The notes below the pieces were generated by a model. It was given only the letters and a program-made list of their open reading frames with translations. It searched no databases and was not told where the DNA came from. The position numbers and the translations under genes are program-made. Shown piece by piece: positions 31,967 through 39,449 of a stretch of 41,568 nucleotides of DNA. The stretch comes from 20CM-4-69-16 sp035637455 (GTDB lineage Bacteria > Gemmatimonadota > Gemmatimonadetes > Gemmatimonadales > GWC2-71-9). Every line of letters starts with the position of its first letter. Within the stretch, counting starts at the first letter, position 1. Location: contig DASPXE010000188.1 in the NCBI GenBank assembly GCA_035637455.1, positions 1 to 41,568 of the forward strand, written 5' to 3'.

Positions 31967-33289
31967 ATGCGCGGCGTCGGCGTGACACTGCTCGGGCTCG
32001 CCCTCGGTGTCGGCGGTGCCGTGCGCGCGGCGGGCCAAGGCGAGCTGGCCTCGACGCGGCCCGTCGACCGCATCGTGGCGATTGTAGGGTCGAAGCCGAT
32101 CCTCGCGTCGCAGGTGGAGGAGCAGCTCGTGCTGGCCCAGGCGCAGGGCATGACGCTCCCCACCGATTCCGCCGGCCGGGCCGCGGCGCGGCGCCAGGTG
32201 CTCAGTCAGATGGTGGACGAGGAGCTGGTGGTCCAGCAGGCAGAGCGCGACACCACGATCAAGGTCACCGACCAGGAAGTCCAGGACCAGGTCGAGCAGA
32301 CCGTGCAGAACGTCCGGAAGCAATTCACGTCGATCACCGAGTTTCAAGCGCAGCTCCGCGCCGCCCAATTCCTGTCGGAGGAAGAATGGCGCCGCTGGCT
32401 GGCGGATCAGCAGCGCCGCGGGATTCTGCAGAAGCGCTTGCTCGATCAGCTGCGGGAGAAGGGAAAGTTGCGGCCGATCCCCCCCACGGATGCGCAGATG
32501 CGACAGTTCTGGGAGGAGAACCGCGCGCAGCAGCCGAAGCGTCCGGCAGCGATCTCCTTCCGGCAGATCGTCGTCACACCGCAGGCGGACTCGTCCGCGA
32601 AAGCGCGGGCGCGCCAGCTCGCGGAGTCGCTGGTGGTGGTGCTGCGGCGCGGCGCCAACTTCGCGGACGTGGCAAAGAAATACTCCGCCGACAGCGCCTC
32701 GCGGGAGCAGGGCGGCGAGCTGGGGTGGTTCCGCCGTGCCGTGATGGTCAAGGGATTCGAGGACATCGCCTTCCGCCTCCGGCCGGGCGAGATCTCCGAT
32801 CCGGTCGAGACCGAGTTCGGCTACCACATCATCCAGGTGGAGCGCGTCCAGCCGGCGGAGGTGCTGGCGCGCCACGTGCTCCTCGCCCCGAGCATCTCCG
32901 CTGCGCAGATCGCGCGGGCGCGTCGCGTCGCCGATTCGGTGCACGACGCCCTCGCCGCGGGCGCGTCGTTCGACTCGCTGGCGCGCCGCTATGGAGATCC
33001 CGAGGAGGGCAAGATCGTGCCCGAGCTGCCCCTGACCCAGCTGCCGCCGGACTACCAGCACGCGATCGGCAACGACACCGTCCCCGGCTTGAAGCCGGTC
33101 TTCGAAGTGGGGGCGGACTCGAAGCGGCCCAAGTTCGTCGTGTTCGAGCTCACCAAGCGCCTGCCCGAGGGTGAGTTGAGCTTCGATGACGTGAAGGACC
33201 GGATCCGCGAGAACATGGGCCAGCAGCTCGCTGTGCAGCACTATCTCGAGATCCTGCGCCGTACGACCTACGTCGACATCCGCCCCTGA
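31967..33289 (+). CDS. surA: Periplasmic chaperone / peptidyl-prolyl isomerase SurA
   Basis: A 440-residue exported protein with a signal peptide ending about residue 22. The SurA N-terminal domain follows (VDRIVAIVGSKPILASQVEEQLVLAQ, then QMVDEELVVQQAERDTTIKVTDQEV). A first parvulin domain (about residues 200-290) has AISFRQIVV, FADVAKKYSADSASREQGGELGWF and ETEFGYHIIQVE. A second, degenerate parvulin-like domain (about 300-395) and a C-terminal helix complete it. It would escort outer-membrane proteins across the periplasm. SurA and PdxA are neighbours in many Proteobacteria, and that order is retained here (pdxA starts 4 nt later). Confidence 0.93.
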   Translation: MRGVGVTLLGLALGVGGAVRAAGQGELASTRPVDRIVAIVGSKPILASQVEEQLVLAQAQGMTLPTDSAGRAAARRQVLSQMVDEELVVQQAERDTTIKVTDQEVQDQVEQTVQNVRKQFTSITEFQAQLRAAQFLSEEEWRRWLADQQRRGILQKRLLDQLREKGKLRPIPPTDAQMRQFWEENRAQQPKRPAAISFRQIVVTPQADSSAKARARQLAESLVVVLRRGANFADVAKKYSADSASREQGGELGWFRRAVMVKGFEDIAFRLRPGEISDPVETEFGYHIIQVERVQPAEVLARHVLLAPSISAAQIARARRVADSVHDALAAGASFDSLARRYGDPEEGKIVPELPLTQLPPDYQHAIGNDTVPGLKPVFEVGADSKRPKFVVFELTKRLPEGELSFDDVKDRIRENMGQQLAVQHYLEILRRTTYVDIRP

Positions 33290-33293
33290 CGCT

Positions 33294-34148
33294 GTGGCCC
33301 GCCGTCCGCGTCTCGCCGTCACGCTCGGCGACCCGCGCGGCATCGGGCCGGAAGTGGTAGCCAAGGCCCTCGCGCTCGGACCGCTGCACGCGGACGTCGT
33401 GCTACTCGGGAGTCGGGAGCGGGACGCGGCGTCTGCCGATGTCGCCGGCCGGATTGCCGGCGAGGCAGTCGCAGAGGCTGTCCGCCTGGCGCTGGCCGGG
33501 GAAGCGGACGCGGTCGTCACGGGGCCGGTGCACAAGCACGCCTTGTATCTCGCCGGGTTCCGCTACCCCGGCCTCACCGAGTTCCTGGCGCATCTGGCGG
33601 GCGACCGCGACGTGGCGATGATGCTCACCACGCCTGGGCTCCGTGTGGTACTCGTCACCACCCATCTGCCTCTGCGCGACGTGCCGCGCGCCGTGACGAC
33701 CGAGCGCGTCGTGCGCACCGGCCGGATCACGGAGGCGGCGCTGCGGGAGTGGTGGGGGATCGCCCGGCCGCGGCTCGCGGTGTGCGCGCTCAACCCGCAC
33801 GCCGGCGAATCAGGTCTGTTCGGCGACGAAGACGATCGCGTGCTGCGCCCGGCGGCCGAAGCCCTCGCTGCGGCGGGCCCCCTCCCCGCCGACACCGTCT
33901 TCGTGCGGGCGCTCCGCGGGGAATTCGACGCCGTCCTCACACCGTATCACGACGTCGGGATGACGGCGGTAAAGGTCGCCGGCTTCGGCAAAGGTGTGAA
34001 CGTCACTCTCGGGCTGCCGTTTCCGCGAACGGCCCCCGATCACGGGACCGCGCTGGATATTGCAGGAAAGGACATCGCCGACCCGGGCTCGATGAGGGCC
34101 GCCCTCGAGCTGGCGGTCGAGCTGGCGGGGCGCGCACGTCGCGGTTAG
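33294..34148 (+). CDS. pdxA: 4-hydroxythreonine-4-phosphate dehydrogenase
   Basis: A 284-residue enzyme of pyridoxal-phosphate synthesis that oxidises 4-phosphohydroxy-L-threonine with NAD. The N-terminal TLGDPRGIGPEV, TGPVHKHAL, LNPHAGESG and GLPFPRTAPDHGTALDIAG are diagnostic. The three metal-ligand histidines are present, in VTTHLPLRD, YHDVGM and PDHGT. It is shorter than the usual 320-330 residues because the segment after VVLLGS is compressed by roughly 40 residues. It starts with GTG at 33294. Its end overlaps the convergent hisG by 4 nt. Confidence 0.95.
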   Translation: MARRPRLAVTLGDPRGIGPEVVAKALALGPLHADVVLLGSRERDAASADVAGRIAGEAVAEAVRLALAGEADAVVTGPVHKHALYLAGFRYPGLTEFLAHLAGDRDVAMMLTTPGLRVVLVTTHLPLRDVPRAVTTERVVRTGRITEAALREWWGIARPRLAVCALNPHAGESGLFGDEDDRVLRPAAEALAAAGPLPADTVFVRALRGEFDAVLTPYHDVGMTAVKVAGFGKGVNVTLGLPFPRTAPDHGTALDIAGKDIADPGSMRAALELAVELAGRARRG

Positions 34149-34798
34149 GGGGAACGTGCCGTCGTGCCGTCGTGTAACGCCTTCAGCAGCCGCTGATGTT
34201 CTTCGAGTCGCAGCTTCTGACTCGCCCGATTCACCACCAGTACGGCGCCGACGTCCAGGATCTGCGCGCGCTCGACGAGGCCATTGTCACGCAGGGTGCG
34301 ACCGGTGTCGACCAGGTCCACGATCCAGTGCGACAGGCCGAGCAGCGGGGCCACCTCGACGCTGCCACTCACCCCGATCACCTGCACGCCCAGGCCCGTT
34401 TCAGCGAAGAAGGCGCGCGTCAACCGGGGGTACTTCGTCGCGACGCGTGGCGTGACGCCGCCGGTGAGGGTCGGGTACGGGACCGCGGTCGGGCTCGCGA
34501 CGACCATGCGACACCGGCCGAAGCCGAGCGCGAGCGGCTCGAGCACGTCGGCCTCGGTTTCTCGCAGCACGTCGGTGCCCGTGATCCCGACGTCTGCCGC
34601 GCCCGACTCCACGTACACCGGGACGTCGGCGGGCTTCACGAACAGCACCGACAGCGACCCGTCCGACGACGGTACGAGCAGCTTCCGGTTGGTAGCGGGC
34701 TCCGCCACGGCCGCGCCGATGTTCCGGAGCAGGGCGAGGGACGGCTCGAGCAGGCGCCCCTTGGCGAGCGCCATCTTGAGAATGGTCCGCGCGGTCAC
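34145..34798 (-). CDS. hisG: ATP phosphoribosyltransferase, short catalytic form (HisG-S)
   Basis: A 217-residue enzyme of the first step of histidine synthesis (ATP plus PRPP to phosphoribosyl-ATP). LKMALAKGRLLEPSLALL opens it, and VESGAADVGITGTDVL and the PRPP loop IVDLVDTGRTLRDNGL are conserved. The C-terminal regulatory ACT-like domain of long HisG is absent, so it needs HisZ, encoded immediately upstream with a GTGA overlap. An in-frame ATG at 34774 is an alternative start. The last residues (LHDGTTARSP) are encoded by an 8-nt tandem repeat at 34155-34174 next to the convergent pdxA end. Confidence 0.96.
   Translation of the reverse strand: MTARTILKMALAKGRLLEPSLALLRNIGAAVAEPATNRKLLVPSSDGSLSVLFVKPADVPVYVESGAADVGITGTDVLRETEADVLEPLALGFGRCRMVVASPTAVPYPTLTGGVTPRVATKYPRLTRAFFAETGLGVQVIGVSGSVEVAPLLGLSHWIVDLVDTGRTLRDNGLVERAQILDVGAVLVVNRASQKLRLEEHQRLLKALHDGTTARSP
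34155..34174. repeat. 8-nt tandem repeat at the 3' end of hisG
   Basis: CGTGCCGT occurs twice in tandem and continues with CGTG. It lies within the last codons of hisG, just after the convergent pdxA stop. Confidence 0.6.
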
Positions 34799-35754
34799 TG
34801 CGCCGCCGCGGCCAGCGCATCGAGGTCCAGCGCGAGCCCGACCGCGGGGAGGGGCCGGCCGAAGCGGCCCATCAGGTCGTCATAGCGGCCGCCGGCTCCG
34901 ACCGCCGTCCCCGCTCCCGCGACGAAGATCTCGAAGTGGATGCCCGTGTAGTAGTCGAGACCGCGAACCTCGCCGAAGTCGTACACGACGTGACGTCGCT
35001 CGCTCTCGGACAGGGCGGTGTCGATCGCCTCGAGCCGCGCGATCGCATCGTTCGGTCCGGGCGCGGTGTCGATCACCCGGGCGGCGCGGTCCAGCGCCTC
35101 GCGCCGGCCGATGATGAACGGCAATTCGGTCAGCGGGCCGGGCGCGGCGGCGGCGAGTCCGGCGGCGTCTTTCCGGTCGATCAGACGCCGCACCGCAACG
35201 CGCTCGTCGAGTGGGAGGGCCGCGAGCGCAGGCGCGAGGGCGCCGACGTGGCCCAGGTTCAGCTGAAATTCTGCGACACCAGCGGAGCCCACCAGCGCGA
35301 GCGCGAGCCGCAGCACCTCGACGTCCGCCCCCACGCCGCCTTCCCCCAGCAGCTCACCGCCCACCTGGAGGATCTCGCGCGGCCGGCGCCCTTCCCGCTC
35401 GGGGTCCTGGCGGAATACCTTGCCGGCGTAGGAGAGGCGCAGCGGCGTCGGCCGGTCGGCGAGCTTGGTGGCGGCGAGGCGCGCCACGCTGGCAGTGAAG
35501 TCGTAGCGCAGCGCCAGCAGCTTGCCGTCCAAGTCGAGGAAGCGAATCAGCCGGTCCGCGATGTCCGCCGCCCCGCCGCCGGCACGCACGAAGACCTCGG
35601 CGTACTCGAAGGTGGGCGGGATGATCTCCTCGTAGCCGGCCCGCTCGAGCCGCTCGAGCATGCGGCCCTGGAGCACGCGCCGGCGACGCACCGCGTCGCC
35701 CGCGAGATCGAGCGCGCCCGGCGGAATGGGGGCGATGGAGGAACTCCGGGTCAT
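34795..35754 (-). CDS. hisZ: ATP phosphoribosyltransferase regulatory subunit HisZ
   Basis: A 319-residue paralogue of class II histidyl-tRNA synthetase that lacks the tRNA-binding domain. Motif 2-like LRLSYAGKVFRQDPEREGRRPREILQVGGELLG and the segment RGLDYYTGIHFEIF are visible. It binds short HisG to form the active, histidine-regulated complex. The pairing of a 217-residue HisG with this gene supports both calls. ATG 35754 overlaps the stop of the upstream CNNM/CorC gene as ATGA. Confidence 0.93.
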   Translation of the reverse strand: MTRSSSIAPIPPGALDLAGDAVRRRRVLQGRMLERLERAGYEEIIPPTFEYAEVFVRAGGGAADIADRLIRFLDLDGKLLALRYDFTASVARLAATKLADRPTPLRLSYAGKVFRQDPEREGRRPREILQVGGELLGEGGVGADVEVLRLALALVGSAGVAEFQLNLGHVGALAPALAALPLDERVAVRRLIDRKDAAGLAAAAPGPLTELPFIIGRREALDRAARVIDTAPGPNDAIARLEAIDTALSESERRHVVYDFGEVRGLDYYTGIHFEIFVAGAGTAVGAGGRYDDLMGRFGRPLPAVGLALDLDALAAAAQ

Positions 35755-37091
35755 TGCGCCGCTCCCTCACCGGCGGCGCGCTGGAGCAGGCGTGCAGCGC
35801 CGACTCGGCGGCCGTCCATTTCCACGATCTCGAACGCCGCGCCCTTCACGGCTACGTGGTCGCCGACCTTGGGAAGCCGGCCGAGCGTGCCGAACAGGTA
35901 GCCGCCGATCGTGGTGTAGCTCGTCTCGTCGAGGTCGAGGCCGTACGTCTGGTTCACGTCGCGCAGTGGCATGGCGCCGGGCAGCAAGGGCGCGCCCTCT
36001 CCCGGCGCCGCACGGGTGTCTGCGCTGGGGCGGTCGTACTCGTCGTAGATCTGCCCGACGATCTCCTCGAGCAGGTCCTCCATCGTGACCAGCCCCGCAG
36101 TGCCGCCGAACTCGTCGAGCACGATGGCGAGGTGAATCTTCTGCCGCTTCATGTCCGCCAGCACGTCCTCCACCTCGCGGGTACGGGGCACGAACACGGC
36201 TGGCCGGAGGATGGCGCGGAGCGAGCCGCCCTTCGCCGATCGGAGCCCCGCGAGGATGTCCTTCGCGTGGACGAGGCCGACGATGTCGTCGAGCGTCTCG
36301 CGGTACACGGGGTAGCGGGAGCGCCCGGCGACGGCGACCTGATCCGCTGCCTCTTCGAGCGTGAGGTCGATCGGCAGCGCGACGATGTCGGTGCGGGGGG
36401 TCATCACCTCGCGTGCCGTCTTCTCGCTGAACTCGAACACGCCTTCGAGGAGGCGCGCGTCGTCGGCCGCGAGGCGCCCGGTCTTGCGGCTCTGCTCGAC
36501 GAGCATCCGGATTTCCTCGGGGGAGTGGATCCGCTCGAGCTCGGCGGTCGTGCTCCGGATCCCCAGCAGCCGCACGACGCGGTTGGCGCTCCAGTTGAGC
36601 AGGTCGGTGAACGGCCGCGTGATCCAGGAGAAGAAGATCAGCGGCGCTGCGATCCAGCGGCTCGTCCCCTCGGGATACGTGATGGCCCAGGCTTTGGGCG
36701 CCTGCTCGCCGAACACCACGTGGAGGAAGGAAATCACCGCCACGGCGACGGTCGACGCGACGCCGCCCCGCGTGAGGAAGCCGAGTGCGGAGGGCAGCGC
36801 GGCGAACCAGTCGTGGAACAGGTGGGCCACGGTGTCTTGGGCCACGTAGCCGAGCAGGATCGAGGCGACAGTGATGCCGAGCTGTGCGGCCGAGAGCTGC
36901 CGGTAGAGATCTTGCAACGCCGACTGGACGGTCTTAGCCTTCCGGTCGCCGCGCCGCACCAGGGCGTCGATGCGCGTGCGCCGCGCGGCGACGAGCGCGA
37001 ACTCCGCCGCGACGAAGAACGCGTTGGCGAGGACCAGCAGCACGACTGCGATGAGGCGCATGCCGATCGACTGCGACAGAGGCCCGGGCAT
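35751..37091 (-). CDS. CNNM/CorC-type membrane protein (DUF21, CBS pair, CorC/HlyC domain)
   Basis: A 446-residue inner-membrane protein from ATG 37091; a GTG at 37118 would overlap the divergent hisD start and adds only a polar extension. A DUF21 domain with about four helices (residues about 10-180) contains FFVAAEFALVAARRTRID and VVFGEQAPKAWAITYPE. Two CBS domains (about 205-325) follow, including EVMTPRTDIVALP and RSRYPVYRETLDDIVGLVHAKDIL. A CorC/HlyC domain (about 340-430) contains DEFGGTAGLVTMEDLLEEIVGQIYDE. The family is linked to Mg/Co efflux or homeostasis. It is translationally coupled to hisZ-hisG, with no functional link evident. Confidence 0.93.
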   Translation of the reverse strand: MPGPLSQSIGMRLIAVVLLVLANAFFVAAEFALVAARRTRIDALVRRGDRKAKTVQSALQDLYRQLSAAQLGITVASILLGYVAQDTVAHLFHDWFAALPSALGFLTRGGVASTVAVAVISFLHVVFGEQAPKAWAITYPEGTSRWIAAPLIFFSWITRPFTDLLNWSANRVVRLLGIRSTTAELERIHSPEEIRMLVEQSRKTGRLAADDARLLEGVFEFSEKTAREVMTPRTDIVALPIDLTLEEAADQVAVAGRSRYPVYRETLDDIVGLVHAKDILAGLRSAKGGSLRAILRPAVFVPRTREVEDVLADMKRQKIHLAIVLDEFGGTAGLVTMEDLLEEIVGQIYDEYDRPSADTRAAPGEGAPLLPGAMPLRDVNQTYGLDLDETSYTTIGGYLFGTLGRLPKVGDHVAVKGAAFEIVEMDGRRVGAARLLQRAAGEGAAQ

Positions 37092-37100
37092 AGAGGCGGG

Positions 37101-37128
37101 AACATAGCCGGTGCTCACTCGACTTCAA
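37101..37128 (-). promoter_or_regulatory. Possible promoter for the CNNM-hisZ-hisG unit
   Basis: On the minus strand TTGAAG (37128-37123), 16 nt, then TATGTT (37106-37101). The -10-like box ends 9 nt before the ATG at 37091, predicting a nearly leaderless mRNA. The -35-like box lies inside the first codons of the divergent hisD gene. Confidence 0.35.
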
Positions 37129-38433
37129 GCGCCGCCGTATGATGTGCTGGCGCCCCACCTGCCGCGGATCGGCGGGGCCGACCCTGACACCGCGCGCGCC
37201 GTGCGCGCGATCCTGGACGACGTGCGCGCCTCCCGCGACGCGGCCGTGCGCGAGCACACGCAGCGGCTCGACGGCGTGGACCTGCCGCCGGAGCAGTGGG
37301 AGGTGCCCAGTGTCCGGTGTCAGGACGCACTCGACACCATCCCTCGCGCAGTTCGCGCGGCTCTGGAAATGGCCGTGCGGCGCGTGCGGGACTATCACGC
37401 CCGCCAGGCCGATGAGGGCTTTCTCGAGCGCGACGCGCACGGCACCGAGATAGGAATGCGGGTGGTGCCGCTCGATCGGGTGGGGCTGTACGTCCCCGGG
37501 GGCAAGGCCGCTTATCCCTCGACCGTAATCATGAATGCGGTCCCCGCGGTCGTCGCCGGAGTGGCGGAGATCGTGATGGTCACGCCGCCCGGCCGCGGGG
37601 GCGAGACGCCCGGCGTCGTGCTGGCCGCCGCGCGCCTGGCCGGAGTGGATCGGGTGTTCCGGATCGGCGGTCCGCAGGCGATCGCCGCGCTGGCCTACGG
37701 CACGCGCACGATCCCGCGGGTCGATAAGATCGTGGGTCCGGGCAACCGGTTCGTGACTGAGGCGAAACGGCAGGTGGCAGGGGAGGTCGGGATCGATATG
37801 CTGGCGGGACCGACCGAAGTGCTCATCATCGCCGACGAGACCGCGGACGTGCGCTTCGTCGCGGCCGACATGATCGCCCAGGCCGAGCACGATGAAGACG
37901 CCTGCGCCTGGTGCGTCACCACGAGCACGGCGCTGGCGGATGCGCTCGAAGCTGAAGTGGCGCGCCAGGTCGCCCGCGCGCCGAGGAAGGCGATCGTCGA
38001 GCGCTCGCTCGCCGGACACGGCGTGGTGGTGGTGGTTCCCGATCTGGACAGTGCCGTCGAAGTCGCCAACCGGCGCGCGCCTGAGCACCTCGAGGTCCTG
38101 ACGCGCGACCCGTGGCCCATGGCGCGCCGCATCCGACACGCCGGAGCGATCTTCGTCGGCGCCGCGACGCCCGAGCCGGTGGGCGACTACCTCGCCGGTC
38201 CGTCCCACGTGTTGCCCACCGGCGGAACCGCCCGGTATGTTTCGCCCTTGGGGGTGTACGATTTCGTGAAGCGCATCAGCGTGATCGGGTACGCCGAGCG
38301 ACAGCTCGCGGAGGATGCCGCGCACATCATCACGCTGGCGGAAGCGGAGGGACTGTTCGGACATGCGGAGGCGGTGCGGATGCGGACATCGGACGTCAGA
38401 CATCAGACGTCAGATGTTCGCCAGGATCTCTGA
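37111..38433 (+). CDS. hisD: Histidinol dehydrogenase
   Basis: A 440-residue Zn enzyme that makes histidine from histidinol in two NAD-dependent oxidations. Conserved segments: VGLYVPGGKAAYPSTVIMNAVPA, DKIVGPGNRFVTEAKR, GIDMLAGPTEVLI, AQAEHDEDA (zinc ligands Gln and His), RAPEHLEV (catalytic Glu-His), and GDYLAGPSHVLPTGGTAR (zinc Asp and His). It starts with GTG at 37111, only 19 nt from the divergent CNNM ATG. The last 15 or so residues (TSDVRHQTSDVRQDL) go beyond the family end and are encoded by the left arm of a heptamer repeat. The stop TGA is the first TGA of the right arm. Confidence 0.96.
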   Translation: MLTRLQAPPYDVLAPHLPRIGGADPDTARAVRAILDDVRASRDAAVREHTQRLDGVDLPPEQWEVPSVRCQDALDTIPRAVRAALEMAVRRVRDYHARQADEGFLERDAHGTEIGMRVVPLDRVGLYVPGGKAAYPSTVIMNAVPAVVAGVAEIVMVTPPGRGGETPGVVLAAARLAGVDRVFRIGGPQAIAALAYGTRTIPRVDKIVGPGNRFVTEAKRQVAGEVGIDMLAGPTEVLIIADETADVRFVAADMIAQAEHDEDACAWCVTTSTALADALEAEVARQVARAPRKAIVERSLAGHGVVVVVPDLDSAVEVANRRAPEHLEVLTRDPWPMARRIRHAGAIFVGAATPEPVGDYLAGPSHVLPTGGTARYVSPLGVYDFVKRISVIGYAERQLAEDAAHIITLAEAEGLFGHAEAVRMRTSDVRHQTSDVRQDL

Positions 38434-38458
38434 TATCTGATGTCTGACCTCTGATGTC
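38385..38458. repeat. Heptamer tandem inverted repeat, copy 2 (hisD-CDF junction)
   Basis: Left-arm units 38385-38412: GACATCG, GACGTCA, GACATCA, GACGTCA. An 18-nt loop follows. Right-arm units 38431-38458: TGATATC, TGATGTC, TGACCTC, TGATGTC. The hisD stop codon (38431-38433) is in the first right-arm unit, and the ATG of the next gene (38454) is in the last. Confidence 0.9.
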
Positions 38459-39347
38459 CGCTCTCCCCCTCGAAGTCCAGTGCACCCACCGCGCGCCGCT
38501 GCGCGCCGAAAGCCGGCGTCGCCTGGCGGTCGTGCTGGGGATCTCGGCGGTGGTGATGGTCGCCGAGGCCGTGGGCGGCTGGGTGGCGCACTCGCTGGCG
38601 CTGCTCGCGGACGCGGGTCACATGCTCGCCGATGTCGGGGCGCTGGGGCTCTCGCTGGGCGTCGCGTACCTGGCCCAACGCCCCGTCACGGCGGAGCGCA
38701 CCTTCGGACTACTGCGGCTCGAGATCCTGGCCGCGCTGGTGAACGGCGCGGCCTTGCTGGCGATCTCCATCGGCGTCGCGATCGAGGCGCTGCACCGGCT
38801 GAGTGACCCCGCGCCAGTCCAGGGTGGACTGGTCGCTGCCGTCGCCGGGCTTGGGCTCGTCGCCAACGTCGCGGGAGCGGCGCTCCTGCACCGAGGCCAC
38901 AACCACTCGCTCAACGAGCGGGGTGCGTATCTCCACCTGCTGAGCGACGCCCTCGGCTCGGGCGGGGCGCTCGCCGCGGGTGCGATCATCCTGACGACCG
39001 GCTGGATCGCCGCCGACCCGCTGATCTCGATCTTCATCTCCCTGCTGATCCTCGCCAGCGCGTGGCGCCTCGTGAAGGAGAGCGCCGACGTGCTGCTCGA
39101 GGCCGCGCCGGCCCACATCGCGCTCTCTGAGGTGCACGACTGCATCGCCACGGTCCCTGGTGTAGCGTCGATTCACGACCTGCATGTGTGGACCGTAACG
39201 AGCGGGGTGATCGCCATGAGCGGGCACCTGGTGGTACAGAACCCGGCCGACAACCAGCGCGTACTGGAAGCGGTGCAAGACCGCCTGGGGGGGATGGGGA
39301 TCCGCCACGTGACGGTGCAGATGGAGCGGGACCAGACCTGCGAGTAA
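38454..39347 (+). CDS. Cation diffusion facilitator (CzcD/ZitB-type zinc efflux)
   Basis: A 297-residue inner-membrane antiporter with six helices. The metal site ligands are in SLALLADAGHMLADVGAL (helix 2) and AYLHLLSDALGS (helix 5), the His/Asp pairs of the transport site. A short loop with HRGHNHSLNER lies between helices 4 and 5. The C-terminal cytoplasmic domain (about residues 210-290) contains VHDCIATVPGVASIHDLHVWTVTSG, the CDF dimerisation fold. It would export Zn or related divalent cations. The ATG 38454 lies within the repeat; an in-frame TGA at 38445 rules out an earlier start. No Shine-Dalgarno is seen. Confidence 0.93.
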   Translation: MSALPLEVQCTHRAPLRAESRRRLAVVLGISAVVMVAEAVGGWVAHSLALLADAGHMLADVGALGLSLGVAYLAQRPVTAERTFGLLRLEILAALVNGAALLAISIGVAIEALHRLSDPAPVQGGLVAAVAGLGLVANVAGAALLHRGHNHSLNERGAYLHLLSDALGSGGALAAGAIILTTGWIAADPLISIFISLLILASAWRLVKESADVLLEAAPAHIALSEVHDCIATVPGVASIHDLHVWTVTSGVIAMSGHLVVQNPADNQRVLEAVQDRLGGMGIRHVTVQMERDQTCE

Positions 39348-39368
39348 GTCCTTGTGTGACTTCCCCGC

Positions 39369-39397
39369 TTGTCTTTTCCGAGCCCCCTTCCTATACT
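39369..39397 (+). promoter_or_regulatory. Probable sigma-70-type promoter of typA
   Basis: TTGTCT (39369-39374), a 17-nt spacer, then TATACT (39392-39397). This is the best promoter match in the window, located 52 nt upstream of the typA start in a 102-nt gap after the CDF gene. Confidence 0.6.
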
Positions 39398-39399
39398 GC

Positions 39400-39426
39400 G
39401 CCCCTCACATACCTCGCCCCTCACAT
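39400..39426 (+). repeat. 12-nt direct repeat in the typA 5' leader
   Basis: GCCCCTCACATA occurs at 39400-39411 and again at 39416-39427 less the final base shift, 16 nt apart start to start. It begins 2 nt after the -10 box, where a regulator-binding or leader-RNA element could lie. Confidence 0.45.
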
Positions 39427-39449
39427 AGGCACAGGCAGGACGTAGCCCC

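Noticed and set aside
37300..37330. A further microrepeat (GTGTCCGGTGTCAGG) inside hisD
   Set aside because: It is only one and a half units with no inverted partner, and the residues fit the normal HisD helix. Too weak to call.
36934..38403. A 489-codon minus-strand frame opposite hisD
   Set aside because: It is antisense to HisD catalytic motifs and is not a plausible protein.
20258..38458. CRISPR array or transposon ends for the heptamer repeats
   Set aside because: Units are 7 nt with no unique spacers and no cas genes. There are no flanking target duplications and no transposase in the window.
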